From: Mixia osmundae IAM 14324
Taxonomy: Eukaryota; Basidiomycota; Mixiomycetes; Mixiales; Mixiaceae
Direction of reading: 5' to 3'
Assembly: GCF_000708205.1 (NCBI RefSeq)
Contig: NW_014575557.1
Location: forward strand, 682,143 to 746,142
DNA length: 64,000 nt
Within the stretch, counting starts at the first letter, position 1. Each line of letters begins with the position of its first letter. The translations under genes and the position numbers were made by a program. Shown in pieces: positions 10,743 to 20,017 of this stretch. Below the pieces are notes generated by a model. It ran no database searches. It was given only the letters and a program-made list of their open reading frames with translations, and was not told the DNA's origin.

Positions 10743-11339
10743 CTACAGAGCCAGACGAGCGAGACATTGCCATTCTGATGGATCTGAACTGGCAGTCCTT
10801 ACGACCTGCAGTTCGCCCAGAGCGAAGCTTGACATGCCGCACAATCGACAGGTACCATCGCTGGCCAAGGTCTCATCTTGGACCATGATCTCTTGCACGA
10901 TCGCGAGCTTGTGTGCGCTCGTCAGGTCACCATAGACCAGCGAAAGATGCGGAAAGTAGTCGGCTTGATCGCCCAGTCCGAAAGGCTGGAGGGCCGCTCT
11001 CAGACGATCATGCAGACCGGACAGTGACTTGTCAGGTTCGATAGCTGCAAGAACGCATTGGAAAACAGTGCCGCCTTCGCGCACGTCTCGGAACACGAGC
11101 TCAGATGGTGCAGGACCCGTTCCGATGACGCCTCGGATTGTATCCACAAGTGAAGAGATATCTGTCTCGAGGGGCAACCGCGAATGCAAAGTGACATGGG
11201 GTGCAAAGACGGGCGTCTCATTCGCATGCGCTAGTCGACCGATGAGCATGGAGAGCCGTTCGGTAGGGCTGGTCGAGTGGTGATCTGCTTCGATCGAGGG
11301 TACGAGCCATAGCGAGATGCCGTGAGATTGTGTCGCCAT
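10743..11339 (-). CDS. CPD1: 2',3'-cyclic-nucleotide 3'-phosphodiesterase (CPD1-like, 2H family)
   Basis: The enzyme opens ADP-ribose 1'',2''-cyclic phosphate, a by-product of tRNA splicing. It is a single exon of 198 aa, matching the small fungal CPDases. The two catalytic HxT/S motifs are present at HVT (residues 48-50) and HLS (131-133), and the family start (ISLWLVPS) is near the N terminus. The ATG at 11339 is used; the frame is open a little further upstream but with no ATG. The stop codon is 41 bp from the convergent GPALPP gene. The cyclic phosphodiesterase fold is well supported; the natural substrate is inferred from the yeast and plant enzymes. Confidence 0.88.
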   Translation of the reverse strand: MATQSHGISLWLVPSIEADHHSTSPTERLSMLIGRLAHANETPVFAPHVTLHSRLPLETDISSLVDTIRGVIGTGPAPSELVFRDVREGGTVFQCVLAAIEPDKSLSGLHDRLRAALQPFGLGDQADYFPHLSLVYGDLTSAHKLAIVQEIMVQDETLASDGTCRLCGMSSFALGELQVVRTASSDPSEWQCLARLAL

Positions 11340-11504
11340 TCGAGTTGTCGAGGGCAACAGACGCGCTCATGGTGTACACGTGGCGCTAAAGTAGTGAGCC
11401 CAAGGCGTCACAGCTGCTGCAAAGTCAGAGCGATAGATGGCAATATACAATGAGACAGTCAACATGATGAAACGCATTACAGGGTACCAGCTTGTCCGAA
11501 CGAG

Positions 11505-13030
11505 CTAAGCACCACTGGCAATTCTGAGCTTCTTGCTCGTATCAAGGCCCGCAGCCGAATCCGTTCTCTGCCTCTTGCTCTCGATCAGAGCTCTCTGAGC
11601 GAGCAAGTAGTTGGCAGACTGGCTTGATGGAGCAGGGTTTGTGGGTGCGCCGACGATGATAGGACTGGATGTCGCTCTCGATCTGTTGAGATCTTGTGCT
11701 GGCGTATTGCCTCTCGAGTCCGGATTGGACAGATCGAGCGTATGAGTGTAGTGGGATTCTGATGCAGATGAGGGCGTCTGGGGCGTCGCTGTGCCTCCGT
11801 GTCGATTTCTCCTGGCCCAGATGGAAATGAACAAGATTCTGTAGCGAGGATGAGCTATCATTGGTCAAGAGATGGTACAAGGCGCACCGCTTTAGCTTTC
11901 GGTTATACCAGAAGAAATTGCTCGACCAGAGCAGACCGCCGCTCGCATCGTGGTAAGAGTCGCCTCTGCCAAGCTTAGCAGGTGTGGCATTATTGCCCTG
12001 CGCGGCCTGCATACTCCTTCTCGAAGCTCTTCTTGGCGTCAAGGGCTGCAATGGGCGTGGCAAGCCATCCATTTCCCACGTCTGCTCCATCCCGTCTTCT
12101 TCATCATCCTCGTCTGCAAACGTCGTCTCTGCATCTTCATCGTCAGAAACCGAAGCATGCGGATCGGAATCTGTATCTGGCATGTAGCTAAACACTTCGC
12201 ACTCTGACAGATTGATCACGGGATCCAAGAGCGACTTGAGAGCAGGATGAGCCGAATCGAGCAAGACGGCATCTTGTCGGGCCATCTCGCTAGGCGACAT
12301 ACCACGATGAGGATCAGCGTGACCAAATTGACGGGGCGTATTGTACGAAAAGCCGTATCCTGCTGAAGTAGTTGGTTGCGTTTGGTGAGGCGCGCCCGGG
12401 TTGAAGTTGGTAAACGCACGACGCTGAGCCATGAGCATGCTTTCGAGCGTGCCAGGCGCTGAACTCGAGAGACCCGTCGACGGGCGACTGCCTGCACCGA
12501 ACAAGCTCTGAAAAGTCTCGAGATCGCCAGGAGGATAAGCAGAGAAAGAGCGCTGCTGGGCAAGACTATCCGGTGCCTTGAGATGATCTAGCGCATTGCC
12601 CAGACTTGCCAACACCGCCCCGGAACCTGGCTCTTTCGTGAACTCTTCCGGTCTGACTTTGCTGAAGTCGTGGTCTGGAAAAGCGAGATTGAGGGTAGAG
12701 ATGAGGAGCCAGAGCGTCTTGCGTGATTGGCGTTGGTCGAGAGGACCGAAGGGTGAGGCATACACGCCATCTACTTGGTCCGGCGGAGAGACCGAAGCGG
12801 TAAGTTCGAGATCCGATTTGAGATCTGCTTCGAGCGTCTTGAGCAGCTTGCGGTCTTTGTGGATCGGCTTGCACGAGTAGGCTTCCAGCCGGGTCGACAC
12901 TTTGACCGAGGGCGTCGTGAAGGACAAGGCCCTGGAGAGCGCGTCCAGCTCGGGCATATCGTCAAGATCTACGCGCTTGCATGAGTTTCCCTGAAGGGTC
13001 GACTGCCCTCTTAGTGAACTCACACTTCAT
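11505..13030 (-). CDS. MAF1: RNA polymerase III repressor MAF1
   Basis: Maf1 shuts down Pol III under starvation or stress; phosphorylation controls its entry to the nucleus. Exons: 13030-13024 (only 7 nt, ATGAAGT), 12968-11888, 11838-11505 (473 aa). The 7-nt first exon plus intron 13023-12969 rebuilds the conserved start MKYLDDMPELDALSRALSF. Downstream are the A-box (RLEAYSCKPIHKDRKLLK, SPFGPLDQ, LNLAFPDHDFS) and the B/C boxes (FSYMPDTDSDP, WSSNFFWYNRKLKRILFISI). The C-box tryptophan and FWYNRKLKR are joined to ILFISIW by intron 11887-11839. The middle is a long Ser/Pro/Asp-rich linker, longer than in animals and typical of fungi, with likely phosphosites. Confidence 0.93.
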
Positions 13031-13658
13031 GTTGTGCGGAGGTGAGGAGTAAGCACGCGCTGTTGTACGATAACACGGTCGTGCCTTTGCTGACAGGTAG
13101 TGGGACGGATGGAGAGCGCCTACGATGCGCACTCGACTCTTCGGAGCAGACTTGCAGAGCTCTCAGACCGACTGCATCTGTCGAGAGGCGTTAGCCGCGC
13201 TGGATTTGGAGCACACGTTGCCCGGCTATTCGACTTGCCGTCTGCTGATATCGGTCACGCTGTATTGCATCACTCGCCTCTGCTTTGACCTGATGAGGAG
13301 CTCTCAGCTCGCCTCGAGCAGTGTAGACGAGAGCAAAGGCGATGGACCAGGCGCGGAGAGCGCTGCACTGCTGTTCGCCGTCCGATTAAGAATAGGCGTT
13401 AAACTCGGTAAAACCTCTACACGCGAGAGGGGCACATTAGCCGCTGGGGCGTTCTTATCGTGCCTCGCAGCTGGTCTGCCCAGTGAAATCGACAGGCTCC
13501 TTGTCACTGCGTCGGAAGCAGAGGACGCACAGTCCTCAAAGGCTCGCAGAGCGAAACAACTATTGATCGCTGCCGGAGAGGTCTCGTCACTTTCGCGCCC
13601 GGTCAGCTCTTTCAATCGCCCGTGTCGCCCGCGCTCTGCCCACGAGCTGCCAGCCGTC
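13031..13658. other. Divergent promoter region, MAF1 / PFK
   Basis: This 628-bp stretch separates the two start codons. The PFK frame stays open upstream to 13125 (178 codons, with ATGs), but that translation resembles neither PFK nor the glyoxalase-like N domain of yeast Pfk, so I treat it as leader sequence. I see no other gene. Confidence 0.5.
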
Positions 13659-16551
13659 ATGGCACAGACCAATGGCGTCCCCAAGCAGAAGCGGCTCGCC
13701 GTCTTGACATCAGGTGGCGATAGTGCAGGCATGAATGCAGCAGTACGAGCTGTCGTCAGGATGGGAATCGCAAAAGGTTGCCAAGTTTTTGTCGTTCGAG
13801 AGGGTTGGGAGGGTCTTGTGCGCGGCAACAGCTCACCCTCGCCCAACTCATCTACCAACAATCTCAGAGAGAGCGCTCAATCGGACTTGCCCGCCATCTC
13901 GTCCAGCAAACCTTCACCTGGCGTGGGAGGTGGACAGGGGTTTGTAGCTACGTATGGCGAAGGCGAGTTGCTCAAGCACGGCGAGGGAGAAGTAGCGCTT
14001 GGCGGACGGTTCATCATCAAAGTAGGCTGGGACGACGTTCGAGGTTTCCTGGGGGAAGGCGGTACTTTGATCGGCACGGCTCGTTCGGCAGCTTTCAGAG
14101 AAAGAGACGGCCGACGAAAAGCTGCCCTCAATCTCGTCAGAGAAGGCATCGATGCTCTGGTGGTCTGTGGTGGTGACGGATCGCTCACCGGAGCGGACAA
14201 GTTACGCGACGAGTGGCCTTCCTTCATCAAAGAGCTCACCGAATCGAGTAAGACGTCTCATCAGCATTGACCGACTGATCTCATTCCTTTGTAGAGGAGA
14301 TTACCGAAGAACAAGCGCAGACCTATCAGCATCTCAACATCGTCGGTCTCGTCGGTTCCATTGATAACGACATGGCTGGCGTCGATTTGACAATAGGCAC
14401 GTCAAAACACTGAATGTTTTGATCTGGACTCATGGGTCTTCACAAGCGCAGGCGCATCAACGGCATTGCATCGGATATGCGAAGCAGTCGACTCCATCTC
14501 ATCTACCGCCTCATCGCATTCCCGCGCGTTTGTCATCGAGGTCATGGGTCGACATTGCGGCTGGCTCGCTTTGATGGCCGGCATCAGGTACGCCGTACAT
14601 GTCGAGGCCGAGCAGGATGAGCTGATCTCACGCTTGTACAGTGCTGGAGCAGACTACCTCTTCATTCCAGAGCGACCTCCAAGCTCTGATGACTGGGAGA
14701 CCGAGATGTGCGACACTTTGCAGAGGGTCAGCAGACTTATTTGACTCGATCTGATCGTGGCTGAATGACACGAGCTGCTGACAGCATCGCAATCTTGGCA
14801 AGCGTAAGAATATCGTGATCGTGGCAGAAGGTGCAATCGACAAAAATCTCAATCCAATCACCGCGAGCAAACTCAAGGATATCCTCACCGATCGCCTCAA
14901 GCTCGACACTCGCGTCACGACGCTGGGTCACACGCAACGAGGCGGCAAGCCTTGCGCCTACGACCGTGTTCTTGCGACTCTGCAGGGATGCGAAGCTATC
15001 GATGCTCTGCTTGCTTCCACGCCAGATATACCTAGTCCTATCATTGGCATACAAGAAAACAAAATCACGCGCACGCCGCTCGTTGAAGCAGTCGAATTGA
15101 CTCAGCAGGTCGCCAAAGCCATCGAAGCAAAGGATTTTGACAAAGCTATGAGTTTGCGCGACCCAGAATTTGAAGAATGTCTCGATGTCTTCAACTGCAC
15201 GACGCGACTCGATGACAAATGGAAGCTGCCCGAGACTAAGCGTTTGCGAATTGCAATCATGCAGTCAGTTGTAAGAATTTCAGCAGCATACCATGCTGAC
15301 TGTGGGATGTATGTCGACAGTATTGGCGCACCGGCCAGCGGCATGAATGCAGCTACCTCTACGGCGGTCAGAACCTGCCTAGCTCGAGGTCATACGCCCA
15401 TTACAGTCTACAACTCCTTCCTCGGTCTGCTCGAGGACAACATCGCCACGCCGAGTTGGCTCCGCGTCGATTCCTGGGTCACTCGAGGTGGCTCCGAATT
15501 GGGTACTAATCGCACCCTGCCAGATGCAGACAATGTCAAAGCCATCGCTGCCAAATTCAAGGAGCACAAACTCGACGCTTTGCTTCTCATTGGCGGCTTC
15601 GAAGCTTTTGCTGCTTTGCGATTCCTCGAAAGCGCACGCAAAGACAATCCGGAGCTCAAGATCCCTATGGTGCAGCTCCCCGCTACTGTACGTGCGGTAG
15701 CATCCAGCTATTGCCTGCTGAACGAGTCTCGCGGTACAGATTTCTAACAATGTGCCCGTGACGGAATGGTCACTTGGCTCTGATACCAGCGTCAACGTGC
15801 TTGTCGAGGCATGCGATGCAATCAAGCAGAGCGCAACAGCCAGTCGCAACCGTGTCTTTGTCATCGAGACACAAGGAGGCGAATGTGGCTACATCGCTAC
15901 GCTTGGTGCTCTTGCTGTCAGTCTTCACTTCTTCTTCAGGAATGGGCGATATGCTGATGTTCAGATAGGCTGGCGGACTGGCCTGCTATATCCCAGAGAA
16001 AGGCATGAGCTTGAAGATGGTGCAAGAAGATCTTGACTTCCTCAAGAGACGCTATGAGTCTGATGTCAAGGGGAAGAGCGAAGGTCGCCTGGTCATCAAG
16101 TATGCTTCACTTGGCCATCTCAGCAGCGAGCTCATCCTGTTGCAGGTCCGAAAAAGCATCAAAGACGTACACAACAGAATTCCTCACCAAGATACTTTCA
16201 GAAGAAGGGCAAAAAGTGTTTGATGCGCGAAGCGTCCAGATGGGCCACACGCTTCAAGGTGGCACGCCGACACCAAGAGATCGATCTCGCGCTGCTCGAT
16301 TAGCTTCTCGCTGCATTCGCTTCATCGAGTATCATGCCGCGGGCGTCGAAGGAATGACAAGAAGACCAGACGATCGAGATAAGCACGACGTAGCTTTAGT
16401 AGCTATCAAAGGCGGTCGATTGCGATTTGTGGGAATGGAGGATTTGGCGGCAGCTTCAGACCTCAAGAAACGAAGAGCGAAGGATCCCTGGTGGCTGCGT
16501 ATCTACGATCTCGTCGAGGTGCTCGCAGGCAAGCAGGACCTGTCCAAGTAA
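13659..16551 (+). CDS. PFK1: 6-phosphofructokinase
   Basis: This is the committed step of glycolysis, fructose-6-phosphate to fructose-1,6-bisphosphate. Eight exons: 13659-14247, 14295-14396, 14452-14726, 14785-15263, 15321-15687, 15740-15916, 15969-16099, 16146-16551 (841 aa). Two PFK halves are complete. The first has [16 protein letters not shown], the ATP loop [11 protein letters not shown], the catalytic [14 protein letters not shown] and substrate loop [10 protein letters not shown]. The second has [21 protein letters not shown] and [11 protein letters not shown], and serves as the regulatory half. Intron 2 (14397-14451) is best read with a GC donor (GCACGT), giving [11 protein letters not shown] at the usual length; a GT option would add three residues. 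A Ser/Pro-rich insert of roughly 35-40 residues follows EGWEGLVRG. The start is the ATG nearest the conserved core. Confidence 0.93.
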
Positions 16552-16621
16552 GGAGTCTGAAAAGTAGATTGTAAACATTAGGAAACGATGCACTTTGGTC
16601 CGCACTAGTGTACACGCTTCA

Positions 16622-17990
16622 TCAGATCTTGACAGCGATCCGCTCCCCCATCTTGATCTCGGTTTCCACTGATTCGTGTGAGTTGATGAGGAGGTCATCG
16701 TCAAATTTGATCGAAGCAGAGGGGAAAGCGGCAATGACAGTCGAGCCCCTGTACTGCACGCATCAGAGACCACGACAGATTCTTCAGAATAAGGACATAC
16801 CCGTATTGGAACCAGCCCAGCTCATCTCCTTTCTTGACTTGATCGCCTTCTTTTCGCGACCAGCATATTGCGCCTACAAGCATGGCTCCTATCGCGACGA
16901 ATGCAACCGGGAATGTCGACGCGCCATCGAGGCAGGGTGTCTCAATGACCATGACTGCATGACACATGTAAGCAGCGCAAGAACCGAAGACGGAAGATGA
17001 CACACCATCGCGTCTGTTCGCGGTGAAGACATCGAAGCTGTCAACGTCAAGGACTCAGTAGTGTCAAGCGCAAGCGAGACAAAGCGTACTTCTCTCTGAT
17101 TGCTTGTGGATTGACGGTATAGTAGGCTCCCTTGATCTCTGTTGTTGGGCCAAGCCGTCCAGAAAGTGGCGCATGGAATCGATGATAATCAGCAGGCGCA
17201 AGTCTGAAGATTGCAATCGAGATGTCTCCATCCTTGAAGCCGGGCAAGCCGGTGATTGCATCAGAATCGACTAAATTGGCAAAATTGAATTCCTCTCCTT
17301 TGACCCAGAACTGTTTAGCTTGATCGACTGACGGGTAAACGGTCAGACGACAATCTGCTGCGGAGGTGACGATGCGTTCGTCGGAAGGACTTGCTATTGG
17401 CCGGGCGTCCGGCTTGAGTTTGCGCGAAAAGAATTCGTTGAAATTCTGCTTGACGCCTTCAATTGCGCGTCAGCCGCTTTACGTCCATTGCCGACCTTGT
17501 ACGAGTCCAGGTCAGGTTTGAGCAGTGTGTCTAGAGTAGGTTCGAGCGCGTAGTCCCTGACAAAGTGGTCGATGGTCATCCTGGCGCCCTCCGGGCTGTC
17601 GTAGAGTTCTCCTTGCCGGATGCTCTGTTGCTGAAGTCTGTCTTCGAGTCTCCGAGTCTTGAGCAATGATGTACGGCTTCCGAGAGAGACGAAGAGGAGA
17701 TGCATCGACAGCCGAACGTACAAGGGCATCGGCTCAAAGTACTGTGTACCATCTCGTCTCCGCACAAAGTTGCCACAATCCTCGCGGACTGCCAAATACT
17801 GCAGTCCTGGGACCAAACGCTGAAGCCAAAAGTAGTGACTCTCGTGGGACTCGACTGCCATCACTGGCTTGTGTACGGGAGGCGCATGCAGGCGGTCGCC
17901 CTCTTTTCCTGATGATTCGACGAGTTTGTCGATCGCACCCATTGTGTGCTCGCCGGCTGCATCCTCATGCGTTAAAGTGGGCGGTGCCAT
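16622..17990 (-). CDS. PSD: Phosphatidylserine decarboxylase, tandem copy A
   Basis: The enzyme makes phosphatidylethanolamine from phosphatidylserine using a pyruvoyl group formed by self-cleavage. Exons: 17990-17496, 17445-17090, 17037-17006, 16954-16801, 16748-16622 (387 aa). Signatures: SYKNFNEFFSRKLKPDARPI, FRLAPADYHRFHAP (catalytic His), FVAIGAMLVGAI and the autocatalytic GST motif in FQYGGSTVIAAFP. Intron 4 (16800-16749, donor GTATGT) falls exactly inside FQYG-GST, so mis-splicing would remove the cleavage site. No membrane helix precedes the core, unlike mitochondrial Psd1, so location is uncertain. The next upstream gene on the strand is copy B, with all four intron positions shared. 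The 3' end is 70 bp from the PFK stop. Confidence 0.88.
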
Positions 17991-18360
17991 AGCGGCCCAG
18001 TTTGCTTGCTTGGCCAGCTCGTGAGCGGATTTTGCGGATGACTGCCCGAGGGAATAGCGGCTGCAGATCCGCGTGGTGATAAGGGAGATAGAGCCAAATA
18101 GATTGATGATCTCATCTACATCACAGCAGATCGCAACAGCGCTCAAGCAGGGATGCATAGCTAGAAAGTACCTCTTGCATGCGTGATACGGATACTCCGA
18201 TTGGCAATCTGCTCAGCTGAGCTGGCCTAGGTGTCACTATCGCTGGCGTTACTTCTGACGCGCTCAGATCTCAAACCGAGAAGCACATTGAGGGACGGCC
18301 TCCGATTCATCTTCCATGTTAAGTGTGGTGTGTCACATACAATCGATTAAGCTTGTGATG
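17991..18360. other. Spacer between the tandem PSD genes
   Basis: This 370-bp stretch contains the promoter of copy A and the 3' region of copy B. I see no remnant repeat, transposon edge or third coding copy that would explain the duplication. Confidence 0.6.
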
Positions 18361-19721
18361 TTAGATCTTGTTGCCGATCCGCTCGCCCATTTTGACCTCT
18401 GTTTCTACCGAGTCTTCAGAATTCTTGACGAGATCATCATCGAATTTCATCGAGCCAGATGGAAAGACAGCAATAACGGTTGAGCCTCTGCAACGAATCT
18501 TCAGCACACGTCTGCTTTGGTTTCTTGAAGAGACTTGCCCATATTGAAACCATCCGAGCTCTTCGCCTTTCTTGACCTGCTCACCTTCTTTCGCAGACCA
18601 ACGGATGGCGCCTACGAGCATGGCCCCGACAGCGACAAACGCGATTGGGAATGTCGACGATCCATCGGCACTCTTCGTGTCCAGCACGACCACTGTAGAC
18701 AGATTCGTGAGTGTTCGCTCCTCAAGATGACAAACCGCGTCTTACCGTCGCGTCTATTGGCTGTAAAGACATCGAATCTATGGCTGTAGTCAGCACACAA
18801 GATCGTGCAACTCATGGGAACCTTACTTCTCCTTGATTGCTTGTGGATTGACAGTATAGTATGCTCCTTGGATCTCTGTCGTCGGTCCCAGGCTAGCAGA
18901 GACGGGAGCATGGAAGCGATGATAATCTGCAGGAGCAAGTCTGAAGATCGCAATCGACAAGTCGTCCGCGTTCTTGAAGGCAGGCAGCGAGGTGATGGCC
19001 TCAGACTCGACAAGGTTGGCAAAATCGAATTGCTGTCCTTTGACCCAGAACTGCTTCGCTTTGGTGATGGATTGAAAGACAGTGAGGCGGCAGTCTGCTG
19101 CTGATGTGATGACACTCTCCTCCGATGGGGCTGCGATGGGTCTAGCATCCGGCTTGAGCTTGCGCGAAAAGAATTCATTGAAATTCTGTGAGAGCACCTC
19201 AGGCCAGCTCGGTATCAAGCGTGTAGCTGTCTGACCTTGTACGAGTCGAGATCAGGGTCGAGCAAAGTGTCTAGCGAAGACTCGAGCGAGTAGTCCTTCA
19301 CGAAATGGTCGATAGCAGCCCTTGCGCCCTCTGGACTATCGTACAGCTCTCCCTGCCTGATGCTCTGCTGCTTCAACTTCTCCTCGAGGCGTTTCGTCTT
19401 GAGCAGTGCCGTGTGTCCGCCGACAGAGACAAAGAGCAAGTGCATCGACAAGCGCACGTAAAGAGGCATCGGCTCAAAGTACTCAGATCCATCCCTTCGC
19501 CTGACGAAATTGCCACAATCTTCCTTGACTGCCAAGTGCTCGACGCCGGGCACCAACTTCTTCAGCCAACCGTGATGATGCTCGTCAATGGCGTGAGTCG
19601 GCTGATGAATGGTGGGGCCACTCTGGTCTGCGGAAGGGTGCGATGATTCGACGAGCTGGTCAATCGCGCCCATCGTGTGCTCGCCGTTGTCGTCCTCATG
19701 CGTGAGGTTCGGAGGCGCCAT
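18361..19721 (-). CDS. PSD: Phosphatidylserine decarboxylase, tandem copy B
   Basis: This is a close paralogue of copy A, head-to-tail with it. Exons: 19721-19236, 19185-18827, 18783-18746, 18692-18539, 18487-18361 (387 aa, same length as A). It keeps NFNEFFSRKLKPDARPIAAP, FRLAPADYHRFHAPVSA, FPIAFVAVGAMLVGAIRW and the self-cleaving GST in FQYGGSTVIAVFPSGS, so it should be active. Intron 4 (18538-18488) sits at the same place as in copy A but has a GC donor (GCAAGT) instead of GT; no GT option keeps the frame. The N-terminal 100 residues differ most between copies, mainly in a His/Ser/Pro-rich stretch. It is divergent from LHS1. PsiD-like amino acid decarboxylation cannot be excluded, but GST rather than a GSS motif favours a true PSD. 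Confidence 0.88.
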
Positions 19722-20017
19722 CGTGTCTGTCGAAGCAACGGAATGTGAGCCCTCCCACTCTCAGAGCCACCCTCCTGTCACTGCGCAGGCCGCACCTCGC
19801 ACCTCGTCTCAAAATAGAACTCGACAGTTTCCGCCGGGGCACCTGATGACGTGGCTCATTGACGCGGCGCAACTTTGCGCAACGACGCGAAGCCGGGCAG
19901 CTCAAAGGCCTACTGCCCATACTCACAGAGCAACGCCGGCCTCGAAGAACATCTGGCCGGCTCTCTATCTCTCGCTGTGGCTAGCCGATCAGGCCCTGGG
20001 CTCGCCAGACTGTTCCA

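Noticed and set aside
13125-13658. Long in-frame extension upstream of PFK
   Set aside because: The translation shows no resemblance to PFK or its N-terminal domain, and the conserved core starts a few residues after the ATG at 13659.
13304-13861. Minus-strand open frame of 185 codons across the PFK start
   Set aside because: It overlaps conserved PFK coding sequence on the other strand and has no family match.
16622-19721. PsiD-like tryptophan decarboxylase and secondary-metabolite cluster
   Set aside because: Both copies carry the standard GST motif and no methyltransferase, P450 or kinase of such a cluster is nearby.
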